From assembly GCF_003987475.1 (NCBI RefSeq), contig NZ_PIQH01000001.1, positions 124,001-188,000 on the forward strand: 64,000 nt of DNA, written 5' to 3'. Shown here in pieces: positions 55,289-64,000 of this stretch (position 1 is the stretch's first letter; each line of letters begins with the position of its first letter). The position numbers and the translations under genes are program-made. The stretch is from Idiomarina tyrosinivorans (GTDB lineage Bacteria; Pseudomonadota; Gammaproteobacteria; Enterobacterales; Alteromonadaceae). A model generated the notes under the pieces. That model did no database searches and was not told the DNA's origin. It saw only the letters and a list, made by a program, of their open reading frames with translations.

Positions 55289-56599
55289 ATGAGTATAGCG
55301 TTCGGCGACGCGTTTTTACCTAATGCCCAAGCGATTGATAAAGAACACCTCTGGCATCCATATACCTCAATGATTGATCCATTGCCTACCTATCCGGTAG
55401 TTGCTGCAGCAGGCGTTGAATTAACGCTCGCGGATGGCCGTCGGTTAATCGATGGTATGTCCTCTTGGTGGGCAGCTATCCATGGCTATAATCACCCGCA
55501 ACTCAATGCGGCTGCTCACCAACAAATCGATCAAATGGCGCACGTCATGTTTGGCGGTATTACCCATCCACCAGCGGTGGCATTGGCAGACCGCTTGGTT
55601 AAGATAACGCCGGCGCCGCTTCGCCGCGTCTTTATTGCAGACTCAGGCTCCATCAGCATTGAAGTGGCGATCAAAATGGCGGTGCAGTATTGGCAAGCGC
55701 GCAAGGAAACCGCTAAGACCGAGTTGCTCACCATTCGCGGTGGCTATCACGGTGACACGTTCGCCGCCATGTCGGTTTGTGACCCGGTAAACGGCATGCA
55801 TCATCTGTTTAAAAATACCCTTATTCCGCAACGTTTTGTGGCTCGCCCCGAAACGACCTTCGAGCAACCGTGGGATGACACTGACATCGCTGAACTAGCG
55901 CAGCAGTTAGCGCGCCATCATCAGAGCATTGCCGCAGTGGTACTTGAGCCGATTGTTCAAGGCGCGGGAGGTATGCGCTTTTATCACTCGCAGTATTTAC
56001 GCGAGGTAAGGCAACTTTGTGACCGTTACGACGTGTTGTTGATTGCCGACGAAATTGCTACAGGCTTTGGTCGCTCTGGCAAACTGTTTGCCTGTGAGCA
56101 TGCGGCAATCAGTCCAGACATTATGTGTGTGGGAAAAGCATTGACCGGAGGCTATATGACCCTGGCCGCCACGTTAACCACGGACGACGTTGCGCTAACC
56201 ATTAGCCGAGGTGAAGGCGGCGGCGCATTAATGCATGGTCCAACATTTATGGGTAACCCACTGGCCTGCGCCGTTGCGGTCGCAGCTATCGACACACTGA
56301 TGGGTTCGGACTGGCAAAGCCGTGTAGCGGCTATTGAACAACAATTATGCACTGAACTGTTGCCATTAAAGCAGCTTCAATCGGTGGCGGATGTGCGGGT
56401 GTTAGGCGCCATTGGTGTGGTTGAAATGCGCGAAAATATCGATGTTGCAAGCGCGCAGCAGCAGTTTGTCGAAGCTGGGGTGTGGATTCGACCTTTTGGC
56501 CGCCTGCTCTACATTATGCCGCCTTACATTATTAATGCTGAGCAATTAAGCCGCTTAACCCAAGCGATGGCAGATTATGCTAACGACGTCATCGAGTAA
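55289..56599 (+). CDS. bioA: Adenosylmethionine-8-amino-7-oxononanoate aminotransferase BioA
   Basis: This 436-residue class III aminotransferase has the PLP Lys in CVGKALTGGYM (about residue 280) and HPYTSMIDPLPTYP and MSSWWAAIHGYNHPQ near the start, as in BioA. It makes DAPA using SAM as amino donor. ATG 55289 is chosen for the AGCGGA ribosome-binding site 5 bases upstream; a GTG 12 bases earlier is possible. Its 3' end overlaps the convergent membrane-protein gene by 25 bases. Confidence 0.95.
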   Translation: MSIAFGDAFLPNAQAIDKEHLWHPYTSMIDPLPTYPVVAAAGVELTLADGRRLIDGMSSWWAAIHGYNHPQLNAAAHQQIDQMAHVMFGGITHPPAVALADRLVKITPAPLRRVFIADSGSISIEVAIKMAVQYWQARKETAKTELLTIRGGYHGDTFAAMSVCDPVNGMHHLFKNTLIPQRFVARPETTFEQPWDDTDIAELAQQLARHHQSIAAVVLEPIVQGAGGMRFYHSQYLREVRQLCDRYDVLLIADEIATGFGRSGKLFACEHAAISPDIMCVGKALTGGYMTLAATLTTDDVALTISRGEGGGALMHGPTFMGNPLACAVAVAAIDTLMGSDWQSRVAAIEQQLCTELLPLKQLQSVADVRVLGAIGVVEMRENIDVASAQQQFVEAGVWIRPFGRLLYIMPPYIINAEQLSRLTQAMADYANDVIE

Positions 56600-56940
56600 T
56601 AGACTAACGCGCCGCCACTGGCAAAAATTAAAATCCAGAGGTTTAACCATAAGTGGTGGCGACTTTCTTTGTACAACAGAATATTTAGGCCAATACTAAT
56701 AACGCTGAGTAAAAAGCCCATAAACATCGAGCCAACAAATAAGTCGCTGAGGGTTATTTGCCAGTACTCGCGGACGCTAATCCCGAAAAATTCGGTCAAA
56801 ATGGTATCGGGCTCTGGACGGGCGTAGTGAAATACAATCGCGGCGATAATGAAAAAGCCCCACCCAGCAAGATTGGTCAACGCCAATACGTGTAACCAAA
56901 ATTTTGCGGTTAATAAGTCCTTGGGGTGCCCTACTTTCAT
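56575..56940 (-). CDS. Small inner membrane protein, function unknown
   Basis: This is a 121-residue protein with three hydrophobic segments (about residues 14-36, 63-90 and 97-117). The start is uncertain among three consecutive ATGs at 56940-56946; the last, MKVGHPKDLL, has the best spacing from AGGA. Loops such as ARPEPDTILTEFFGISVREY are distinctive, but I cannot assign a family. It overlaps bioA by 25 bases at the 3' end and is divergent from asnS. Confidence 0.6.
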   Translation of the reverse strand: MKVGHPKDLLTAKFWLHVLALTNLAGWGFFIIAAIVFHYARPEPDTILTEFFGISVREYWQITLSDLFVGSMFMGFLLSVISIGLNILLYKESRHHLWLNLWILIFASGGALVYYSMTSLA

Positions 56941-57046
56941 CATCATTCCTGTTGCTAAAAGTGCTTTGCTACTTGAGTCTGCGCCAAAGCAAGGTAACAT
57001 AGCAAGACTTATCTTTTAGTTTTTCATTGTTGGAGTAATAACGTCA

Positions 57047-58447
57047 ATGTCATACGCTTCTGTAGCTGAAGTGCTCGGCGGCAAGATTGCTGTCGACTCG
57101 CAGATCACGGTACGTGGCTGGGTTCGTACAAGACGCGACTCAAAAGCGGGTATTTCTTTCATTAATATTCACGACGGTTCGTGCTTTGATGCATTGCAAG
57201 CGGTTGTGCCTGCAGAATTGTCGAATTATGAGAATGAAGTGCAGAAGCTAACCACTGGCTGTTCTATCGCTATTACTGGCGTTGTTGTTCGCTCTCAGGG
57301 CAAAGGTCAATCGTTCGAGTTGCAAGCGACCAACGTCAGAGTGTACGGCTGGGTAGAAGATCCTGACACCTATCCGATGTCGCCCAAACGCCATTCAATG
57401 GAATATTTGCGTGAGTATGCTCATTTGCGGCCTCGGACCAATATTACTGGCGCCGTAATGCGGGTTCGTCACACCCTAGCACAGGCAATTCATCGCTTTT
57501 TTGATGAGCGCGGTTACCTGTGGGTCAGCACCCCTATTATCACGACCTCCGACTGCGAGGGTGCGGGAGAAATGTTCCGGGTCTCGACCTTAGATATGCT
57601 CAACGTCCCTAAAACTGAAGATGGCAAAGTGGATTTTAGCCAAGACTTTTTCGGGAAAGAGGCATTTTTGACAGTTTCAGGGCAGTTGAACGTAGAATCT
57701 TATGCGTCTTCGTTGTCAAAGGTGTATACCTTCGGGCCGACATTCCGTGCCGAAAACTCCAACACCAGTCGTCATCTCTCGGAATTCTGGATGGTAGAGC
57801 CAGAAGTCGCTTTTGCGGACCTTAATGATATTGCTGGCTTAGCCGCAGATATGTTGCAATACGTTTTTGCTGCAGTGTTGCGTGAGCGCCCTGATGACAT
57901 GGCATTTTTCGCACAGCGTATTAAGGCGGATGCGGTAGAACGTTTGCAAGCAATCGTCGACAGCGAATTCGTTCATATGGACTACACCGACGCCATTGAA
58001 ATTTTGCAAAACTGCGGAGAAAAATTTGAATACCCGGTTGAATGGGGTGTCGATTTGCAGTCAGAACACGAACGTTATTTGGCAGAGAAACATGTTGGTG
58101 GTCCCGTTATTCTGAAAAACTATCCGCGCGACATTAAAGCCTTTTACATGCGCCAAAACGAAGATGGCAAAACCGTTGCAGCAATGGATGTATTGGCGCC
58201 AGGTATTGGTGAAATTATCGGTGGTAGCGCCCGTGAAGAGCGCTTGGATATTCTTGATAAGCGGATTGAAGAAATGCAGCTGCCAAAAGAAGAATATCAG
58301 TTCTACCGCGATTTACGCCGCTACGGCACAGTTCCACACGCAGGCTTTGGTTTAGGCTTCGAGCGCTTAGTGGCTTACGTTACCGGCGTGCAAAATATTC
58401 GGGACGTCATCCCGTTCCCTCGCGCACCGAAAAGCGCAGCCTTTTAA
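57047..58447 (+). CDS. asnS: Asparaginyl-tRNA synthetase AsnS
   Basis: This is a 466-residue class II synthetase. An OB-fold anticodon-binding domain is at about 15-105 ([20 protein letters not shown]). The catalytic core has motif 2 [20 protein letters not shown] and motif 3 [20 protein letters not shown]. The AsnRS-specific [20 protein letters not shown] is present. It charges tRNA-Asn directly. The start ATG 57047 has TTGGAG upstream. The gene ends in a G+C-rich 9-bp hairpin without a T tract that overlaps the end of the next gene. Confidence 0.97.
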   Translation: MSYASVAEVLGGKIAVDSQITVRGWVRTRRDSKAGISFINIHDGSCFDALQAVVPAELSNYENEVQKLTTGCSIAITGVVVRSQGKGQSFELQATNVRVYGWVEDPDTYPMSPKRHSMEYLREYAHLRPRTNITGAVMRVRHTLAQAIHRFFDERGYLWVSTPIITTSDCEGAGEMFRVSTLDMLNVPKTEDGKVDFSQDFFGKEAFLTVSGQLNVESYASSLSKVYTFGPTFRAENSNTSRHLSEFWMVEPEVAFADLNDIAGLAADMLQYVFAAVLRERPDDMAFFAQRIKADAVERLQAIVDSEFVHMDYTDAIEILQNCGEKFEYPVEWGVDLQSEHERYLAEKHVGGPVILKNYPRDIKAFYMRQNEDGKTVAAMDVLAPGIGEIIGGSAREERLDILDKRIEEMQLPKEEYQFYRDLRRYGTVPHAGFGLGFERLVAYVTGVQNIRDVIPFPRAPKSAAF

Positions 58448-58468
58448 GCCATACCCTATTGCTGGCGA

Positions 58469-59044
58469 CTATTCGGTCGCCAGCGTCACTAGGGACTTGG
58501 GATTTAAGAAAAACCCTGATGGATCTTTTTCTGGTTTAATCGGCGTCGGCACTGCTGGTGTACCAATGTACAAGAATCCTACTATCTCATCATCATCGCC
58601 GCATTCTAGCTGCTCTCGTACATAATCGTCTTCCGCCATCCAACCGGTGCGCCAAATTGCGCCTAAACCTTGGGCGAATGCCGCTTGCTGCATCGCCATA
58701 GTGGCACAGGCGGCACTGCATAATTGCTCATTGCGCGGCACTTTATCGTGGGCACGGTACTGCAAACAACAGGCAATAACTAACGGCGCGCGAAACGGTA
58801 TTTGCCCGGCTCGCTCAACAACGTCGTCCGAGTATTCGCGGTTTAGTGCGGCTTGTTGAAAAACATCCCCCAGTAACTGCCGGTCTGCCCCAGCGAATTC
58901 AATAAAACGATACGGCGTTAGCGCCATATGATCGGGCGCCCGTACCGCGGCACGATGAATCAGTGTCAATTGCTCTGCGCTTGGGCCCGGTTCCATTAGC
59001 CGCGGCATCGACGAGCGTTGCGTTAACAAATCCAATGCATCCAT
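58469..59044 (-). CDS. YdjA-type nitroreductase
   Basis: This 191-residue FMN-dependent nitroreductase-fold protein contains LLTQRSSMPRLMEPGPSAEQ near the start and SAACATMAMQQAAFAQGLGA in the middle, as in E. coli YdjA (183 residues). It would reduce nitro groups or quinones using NAD(P)H; the physiological substrate is unknown. It is divergent from sppA; in E. coli ydjA and sppA are also neighbours. Start ATG 59044. Confidence 0.9.
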   Translation of the reverse strand: MDALDLLTQRSSMPRLMEPGPSAEQLTLIHRAAVRAPDHMALTPYRFIEFAGADRQLLGDVFQQAALNREYSDDVVERAGQIPFRAPLVIACCLQYRAHDKVPRNEQLCSAACATMAMQQAAFAQGLGAIWRTGWMAEDDYVREQLECGDDDEIVGFLYIGTPAVPTPIKPEKDPSGFFLNPKSLVTLATE

Positions 59045-59149
59045 GACTACCCCTTAATGATCATGCTTAGTTACATTCTTCCGCTGGAACATTGTAGGTC
59101 GGTCAGTTATTCTGCGACACTGAAAAAGTTCCAGTTGAAGTGAGTGGTT

Positions 59150-61003
59150 ATGAAATCTCTGCGTGCAATGTTCGGCTATTTGTGGCGGTTTATCAATGGC
59201 ATTCGTCGTGTCATCGTAAACCTCGTGTTCTTTTCAGTACTTGCCGCGGTATTGATTTTTCTGTTCCACGATGAAGAGCCGATTGTGGTGCCCGATAACG
59301 CCATCTTAGAAGTTAATCCGGTGGGTACGTTGGTCGAGGAACTGACCTATAAAGACCCGTTGGCACAATTTTTTGATCGTGCGTTTCATCAACAAGATGA
59401 CCGGCCCGAAGTATTGGTGACTGACTTAGTCAAAAGCATAGAGAACGCGACCAATGACGAGCGTATTGGCGCGATTCATTTAGACTTGAGTGCGTTGTTT
59501 CCAAGCGGTATCAATAAGCTAAAAATGGTCGGCCAGGCACTGCAGAAATTCCGCGAAGCTGGGAAGCTGGTGATTGCATCGGGGGACTTTTATAATCAAC
59601 AGCAATATTACCTAGCGTCTTACGCCGACAAAGTGTATTTGAATCCGATGGGTTCAGTAGAACTCGATGGCTTTAATTACACGCAACTGTATTTTAAAGA
59701 CTTGCTCGATAAGCTAAAAATCAATCCACATATCTTTAAAGCCGGTAAATATAAGTCTGCGGTCGAGCCTTTTATTCGGAATAACATGTCAGATGAAGCG
59801 CGCGAGGCTAATCAGGCATTGTATGGTGAAATGTGGCAAAGTTTTGTCGCTGATATCGAAGCTAACCGCGACATTAGCCCTATGATTACCAGCGGTAGTT
59901 TAAGCGACTACGAAACCGCATTTACTGAAGCCAATGCCGATACCGCCAAAATGGCGCTCAATACAGGCTTAGTCGATGCCTTACTGACCCGTTCAGAGTT
60001 GCGCGCAGAACTCATCAACCTGTCAGGATACGATGAGGACGAGGAAAGCTATCGTAAAATTGGGTTTCAGCAATACCTTCACGCGCCGAGTGTTGAACAA
60101 ATTTTGCCCGACAAAGATAAACCACAAATCGCCGTCGTTGTTGCGCGTGGTCAAATCGTTAATGGTTCGATGAAGCCCGGCATGATTGGTGGCGACAGCA
60201 CAGCCGCACTATTGCGTAAAGCGCGGTTGGATGAGAACACCAAAGCGGTGGTGTTACGTATTGATAGTCCTGGTGGCAGTAGCTTTGCTTCGGAAATCAT
60301 TCGCCAAGAAGTGTTGGAATTGAAAAAAGCGGGCATCCCTGTTATCGCCAGCATGAGCAGTGTCGCTGCTTCTGGCGGCTACTGGATTGCAGCCAGTGCA
60401 GATCAAATCTGGGCAGCGCCTACAACCATTACGGGCTCTATCGGGGTGTTTGGCATGTTCTTTACGGTAGAAGACAGTTTAAATGCCATTGGTGTACACG
60501 CGGACACCGTGCAAACGACCGATATGCAACCGATCACCAACGTCACTGCCCTACCGGAACAACAGCAAGCCATACTGCAGCGTTCAGTAGAAAATGCGTA
60601 TCAGAAATTTTTAAACATCGTTGCCGATGGTCGAGGCATGTCTGTTGAAGCAGTGGACGATATCGCCCAAGGTCGTGTTTGGACAGGGCGCCAAGCGCTT
60701 GAGCGGGGCTTGGTTGACCACTTGGGAGACTACGATGACGCTATCCAAGCGGCGGCAAAATTAGCAGAGCTGGATGACTATCGCGTTAAAACCATTAAGC
60801 AAGATGTATCGACGCGGTTTAAGTGGATGATGGAGCTTTCCTCAGTTGCCAGCACTCTTCTGCCTGATGCCGGCCAAGCCAATGCCAATAATTGGTTAGT
60901 CCAACAGGCGCAGCAATTATTCGACAGTGCTGCACCGTTAGGTCACTTTAACGATCCTCAAGGGGTTTATTCTTACTGTGCGTTATGCCTGCAACCACGT
61001 TAA
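59150..61003 (+). CDS. sppA: Signal peptide peptidase A SppA (67K type)
   Basis: This is a 617-residue protein with an N-terminal membrane helix (about 21-42) and two tandem S49 peptidase domains. The catalytic Lys is in AGKYKSAVEPFIRN (about residue 203) and Ser in MSSVAASGGYWIA (about residue 402), the Lys-Ser pair of E. coli SppA (618 residues). It digests released signal peptides. ATG 59150 is preferred over GTG 59144. ansA follows after 53 bases, as in E. coli, and they are probably cotranscribed. Confidence 0.95.
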   Translation: MKSLRAMFGYLWRFINGIRRVIVNLVFFSVLAAVLIFLFHDEEPIVVPDNAILEVNPVGTLVEELTYKDPLAQFFDRAFHQQDDRPEVLVTDLVKSIENATNDERIGAIHLDLSALFPSGINKLKMVGQALQKFREAGKLVIASGDFYNQQQYYLASYADKVYLNPMGSVELDGFNYTQLYFKDLLDKLKINPHIFKAGKYKSAVEPFIRNNMSDEAREANQALYGEMWQSFVADIEANRDISPMITSGSLSDYETAFTEANADTAKMALNTGLVDALLTRSELRAELINLSGYDEDEESYRKIGFQQYLHAPSVEQILPDKDKPQIAVVVARGQIVNGSMKPGMIGGDSTAALLRKARLDENTKAVVLRIDSPGGSSFASEIIRQEVLELKKAGIPVIASMSSVAASGGYWIAASADQIWAAPTTITGSIGVFGMFFTVEDSLNAIGVHADTVQTTDMQPITNVTALPEQQQAILQRSVENAYQKFLNIVADGRGMSVEAVDDIAQGRVWTGRQALERGLVDHLGDYDDAIQAAAKLAELDDYRVKTIKQDVSTRFKWMMELSSVASTLLPDAGQANANNWLVQQAQQLFDSAAPLGHFNDPQGVYSYCALCLQPR

Positions 61004-61056
61004 ACTAAGGCCAATACCTTTATTGGCGGAAAAACTGAGGGGTTGGAGAGCCTGAG

Positions 61057-62070
61057 ATGACGAAAAAGCGCATTTACGTTGCCTACACCGGTGGCACAAT
61101 TGGAATGAAAAAATCGGCCCAGGGCTATGTTCCTGTGGCCGGCCATTTAGGTGAATGCGTCCAACGGATGCCAGAATTTTTTCGTGAGGAGATGCCAGAA
61201 TTCACCATCAACGAATACCAGCCGTTGATGGACTCCTCGAATATGGCGCCGCGCGATTGGCAAGCTATCGCCGACGACATAGCCACGCATTATCATGACT
61301 ACGACGGCTTTGTGATTTTGCATGGCACCGACACCATGGCGTATACCGCCTCAGCACTGTCGTTCATGTTTGAAAATCTGGACAAGCCAGTGATCGTCAC
61401 GGGTTCGCAAATTCCGCTTGCCGCTTTACGCTCCGATGGTCAAACGAACCTTCTTAACGCGCTTTACATTGCCGCCAATTACCCCATTCATGAAGTCAGC
61501 TTGTTCTTCAACAATACGCTGTACCGCGGAAATCGAGCGACTAAAGCGGATGCCAACGGCTTCAACGCTTTTGCGTCACCAAATTTTCCAGCGTTGCTAG
61601 AAGCCGGCATTCAAATAAAGGTGCAAGCAGGTAAAGTTGTGCCGATTGGCAAGGCTGAGTTAAATGTCACGCCAATTACGCCGCAACCGGTGGGTGTGGT
61701 TATGCTCTACCCAGGCATCTCTGCAGATATCATCGAGAACGTTATTAAGCAACCTGTTAAAGCATTGATTATTCAAAGCTATGGGGTTGGCAATGCGCCC
61801 CAAGATCCAGCCTTACTCAATAGCCTTAATAGCGCCATTCAGCAAGGCTTAGTTGTGGTAAATTGTACCCAGTGCTTTCGTGGTCGGGTCAACATGGATG
61901 GCTATGCAACTGGCAATGCGTTGGCCGAAATTGGTGTCGTTAGCGGCGCCGATATGACCATTGAAGCAGCACTCACTAAGCTTCACTATCTGCTTTCACA
62001 ACCGTTAAGTCCCGAGCAGATCCGGCAACAAATGACCCAAGATCTGCGCGGGGAACTGAGCAGCAATTAA
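61057..62070 (+). CDS. ansA: Type I (cytoplasmic) L-asparaginase AnsA
   Basis: This is a 337-residue enzyme. The first catalytic Thr is in [12 protein letters not shown] (residue 14) and the second in [20 protein letters not shown] (about residue 90). Length and start fit E. coli AnsA. It hydrolyses asparagine to aspartate and ammonia. It follows sppA in the same order as E. coli. Its stop overlaps the convergent prpD end by 4 bases, and no terminator is visible. Confidence 0.94.
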   Translation: MTKKRIYVAYTGGTIGMKKSAQGYVPVAGHLGECVQRMPEFFREEMPEFTINEYQPLMDSSNMAPRDWQAIADDIATHYHDYDGFVILHGTDTMAYTASALSFMFENLDKPVIVTGSQIPLAALRSDGQTNLLNALYIAANYPIHEVSLFFNNTLYRGNRATKADANGFNAFASPNFPALLEAGIQIKVQAGKVVPIGKAELNVTPITPQPVGVVMLYPGISADIIENVIKQPVKALIIQSYGVGNAPQDPALLNSLNSAIQQGLVVVNCTQCFRGRVNMDGYATGNALAEIGVVSGADMTIEAALTKLHYLLSQPLSPEQIRQQMTQDLRGELSSN

Positions 62071-63560
62071 GTCGCTTTCTGGGTCCAAAGCGTTAACCAC
62101 TCATTAACCGGTGTAGCCAGCAGCGCCTGATGATCGTCGTAGCTGGCAAAAATCCTATCCGCTTTTTGGCGCGGGAATTGGGTCAGCAAATTGCGATAAA
62201 ACTTATCCGCAAGCACAGGTATCCCCTCCTCGCGACGACGTCGATGGCCAATCGGATACTCCACCGCCACTTGCTCGGTGCTACTGCCGTCGCTGAAGGT
62301 TATCTGGATGGCGTTAGCAATTGAGCGCTTTTGCGGATCTAAGTAATCCTTTGAATACTGGTCCGATTCAACGACCACCATTTTCTCCCGTAAACGATCA
62401 ATTTCGGGATGTTGTTGGTGGTATTCATCTTCGTAGTGATCGGCAGTAACCTCTCCCTCCAATAGCGCCACCGCTGTCATATACTGCAAACAATGATCGC
62501 GATCTGCCGGGTTGGCTAAATCGCCCTCTTTAGAAATAATCCGAATAGCTGATTCGTGGGTTGTCAGAGTGATTTTCTCAATCTCTTCCACTCGATCCAC
62601 CACTTCAGGATGCAGCTTAACGCCTGCCTCACAGGCTGTTTGGGCGTGAAATTCGGCTGGAAAAGACAGCTTAAACAAAATATTCTCCATCACATAGCTG
62701 CCAAAATCGCGATCGAAGCTGAATTGCCACTGTTGTTTGGGTTTGAGCTGTTGGTCGCTATTGCGTTTGTTGAATAAGACCTCGTAAAACCCCCATTGTG
62801 GCGCGGTCAATGCACCTGGCACGCCCATTTCGCCACGCATTGCAATGTCGGCCAAGCGCACTGCGCGTGAGGTCGCGTCGCCAGCAGCCCAGGACTTACG
62901 AGAGCCCGCATTTGGGGCATGGCGGTAGGTCCGTAAAGCCTGGCCGTCCACCCAAGCATGCGATATCGCGGCCATTAGCTGCTCTCTGCTACCCCCCATA
63001 AGCCAAGTTGCAACAGCCGTTGAGGCCACTTTAACCAGCACCACATGGTCTAAACCCACACGATTGAAACTGTTTGCTAGCGCCAGAACTCCCTGAATTT
63101 CATGGGCTTTAATCATAGCTTCTAGGACAGTTTTCATTGTTAACGGCGCTTTACCTGCGGCGACACGTTGCTGCGATAGGTAGTCACAGACGGCGAGAAT
63201 AGCGCCGAGATTATCTGATGGATGGCCCCATTCCGCTGCAAGCCAAGTGTCGTTATAGTCTAGCCAGCGGATGATACAGCCAATATCCCAAGCGCTTTTC
63301 ACCGGGTCCATGCGATAGTCGGTGCCAGGCACGCGCGCGCCATGGGGAACCTGAGTCCCTTCAACCAGTGGGCCCAAATGTTTAGTACATTCTGGATAGC
63401 GCAACGCTAGCATGCCACAACCGAGGGTATCGGCTAGGCAATGCCTTGCAGTTTGCCACGCTTCATCAGACTCAACGTTGTAATTCAGCACGTAGTCAGC
63501 AATATCTTGTATGACGTGATCGTAATCAGGACGTTTATTCGCTTCTACCGTGGCAGACAT
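62067..63560 (-). CDS. prpD: 2-methylcitrate dehydratase PrpD
   Basis: This 497-residue MmgE/PrpD-family protein begins with a typical block ([17 protein letters not shown]), then [20 protein letters not shown] and [20 protein letters not shown]. PrpD dehydrates 2-methylcitrate in the methylcitrate cycle for propionate, for example from branched-chain amino acids and odd-chain lipids. The start ATG 63560 has GAGGAG 5-7 bases upstream; a GTG 6 bases earlier is also in frame. prpB, prpC and acnD are not adjacent, so this prpD is a stand-alone gene here. Confidence 0.9.
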   Translation of the reverse strand: MSATVEANKRPDYDHVIQDIADYVLNYNVESDEAWQTARHCLADTLGCGMLALRYPECTKHLGPLVEGTQVPHGARVPGTDYRMDPVKSAWDIGCIIRWLDYNDTWLAAEWGHPSDNLGAILAVCDYLSQQRVAAGKAPLTMKTVLEAMIKAHEIQGVLALANSFNRVGLDHVVLVKVASTAVATWLMGGSREQLMAAISHAWVDGQALRTYRHAPNAGSRKSWAAGDATSRAVRLADIAMRGEMGVPGALTAPQWGFYEVLFNKRNSDQQLKPKQQWQFSFDRDFGSYVMENILFKLSFPAEFHAQTACEAGVKLHPEVVDRVEEIEKITLTTHESAIRIISKEGDLANPADRDHCLQYMTAVALLEGEVTADHYEDEYHQQHPEIDRLREKMVVVESDQYSKDYLDPQKRSIANAIQITFSDGSSTEQVAVEYPIGHRRRREEGIPVLADKFYRNLLTQFPRQKADRIFASYDDHQALLATPVNEWLTLWTQKAT

Positions 63561-63872
63561 AATCACTCCTCGTTGAAAAATGCGTGCTATTTAAGTCTAC
63601 GAGATAACTGAGATTTTGCTCACAATAGGCAAAAAAAACCCGGAACCAATCCAGATTGTTCCGGGTATAGGGGAATGGCTCAATGAAGAGCCGTGCGCTA
63701 ACTCATGATGCCACAATGATTGTGGAAATTTTGAGCAGTACACACAAGCATAGACAACTTTTTAAAAAATGGAAAATTTTTCTTTGGAACTTTTAACCTC
63801 ATGAAAAGTAAAGATTTTGTAAAAATTCTACAAAAATTAATCACAGCTTATTCGCGCTTTATCCCCAGCTTT
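63561..63872. other. 312-base intergenic region upstream of prpD
   Basis: No coding frame of interest was seen. It holds a minus-strand terminator at 63631-63666, then an A+T-rich stretch with an inverted repeat TTTTGTA (63815-63821) / TACAAAA (63829-63835), a possible regulator-binding site. The prpD promoter must lie between the terminator and 63560 or overlap the hairpin. Confidence 0.55.
63631..63666 (-). terminator. Minus-strand terminator downstream of the TatD-family gene
   Basis: ACCCGGAAC-C-AATC at 63638-63651 pairs with GATTGTTCCGGGT at 63654-63666, with one bulged base. On the minus strand it is followed by a run of eight T (plus-strand A at 63631-63638). It ends transcription from the gene at the right edge before prpD. 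Confidence 0.83.
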
Positions 63873-64000
63873 TTACACATGCTGCTTGAACAACTCATTG
63901 AAGTTATTGGTGGTCACTTCGGCCACTTCTTCAATGCTTACCCCCTTCACTTCTGCCAGACACTTCGCGACATCTGCGACATAGGCTGGCTGGTTTTGTT
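63873..64000 (-). CDS. TatD-family deoxyribonuclease, C-terminal end (partial)
   Basis: On the minus strand the frame runs in from the window edge and ends at TAA 63873-63875. The visible 41 residues contain NQPAYVADVAKCLAEVKGVS and EEVAEVTTNNFNELF. The 'NEPAYV...VAKxLAExKGxSxEEVAxxTTxNFxxLF' pattern is the typical end of TatD/YcfH metal-dependent hydrolases. The active-site part is outside the window, so subtype cannot be told. Confidence 0.82.
   Translation of the reverse strand, partial: QNQPAYVADVAKCLAEVKGVSIEEVAEVTTNNFNELFKQHV

Noticed and set aside
58461-58484. 9-bp hairpin GCTGGCGAC/GTCGCCAGC between asnS and the YdjA gene as a terminator
   Set aside because: The stem is perfect, but no T tract follows on either strand, so an intrinsic terminator cannot be claimed.

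Overview
The window looks like a chromosomal segment of a marine gammaproteobacterium of the order Alteromonadales, most likely Idiomarinaceae. This is inferred from gene content and order, not from a database search. The run rlmKL / glutaredoxin / uup / DUF3466 / rmf / fabA / lonH-type protease, the cbb3 oxidase cluster followed by uspE and ttcA, leucine dehydrogenase, a YdiJ-type dehydrogenase and bioBFCD//bioA all fit. Base composition is near 50% GC in most of the window. I saw no tRNA, rRNA or CRISPR array.

Layout. Bases 1-7.1 kb hold translation and lipid housekeeping genes: the rlmKL end, uup, a DUF3466 surface or secreted protein, the ribosome hibernation factor rmf, fabA with a FabR-like palindrome, and a Lon-type protease. 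Bases 7.1-8.6 kb are a scar zone with a beheaded TonB-dependent receptor, a truncated YkvA/DUF1232 gene and unusual inverted repeats. Bases 8.6-15.9 kb form an accessory island bounded by two identical 26-bp direct repeats. It carries an APC permease, a Tn3-transposase remnant, a cytochrome c/beta-propeller protein, a complete IS256-family element, a LysR regulator divergent from a YeiH-type transporter, and a CopG/ParE-type toxin-antitoxin pair whose toxin has an in-frame stop. The right repeat lies inside the 3' end of an MFS transporter gene. The left repeat carries what looks like the original 3' end of that gene.

Bases 15.9-20.8 kb hold an MFS transporter, a tandem universal stress protein and a SulP anion transporter in one operon, plus a DUF318 permease. 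Bases 21.1-31.9 kb hold a chemoreceptor with a sigma-28-like promoter, ccoNOQP, ccoHIS, a TauE/SafE-like membrane protein, uspE and ttcA. No ccoG or fnr lies in this cluster. Bases 31.9-39.7 kb hold bax, a membrane protein, rluE, mnmA-hflD-purB-roxA and leucine dehydrogenase. Bases 39.7-50.5 kb hold ydiJ, a secreted CocE/S15 hydrolase, the divergent ppsA/ppsR pair, a DUF1338 protein and a class II DAHP synthase. Bases 50.5-57 kb hold htpX, bioD-C-F-B and bioA around a BirA-type operator. Bases 57-64 kb hold asnS, a YdjA-type nitroreductase, sppA, ansA, a stand-alone prpD and the 3' end of a TatD-family nuclease gene.

Taken together, the native genes describe an aerobic or microaerobic heterotroph living on amino acids and peptides: a secreted peptidase-like hydrolase, asparaginase, leucine dehydrogenase, PrpD, PEP synthase for gluconeogenesis, and a high-affinity cbb3 oxidase. 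The part least explained by known gene order, and the best candidate for something new, is the 7.3-kb island and its 26-bp boundaries.
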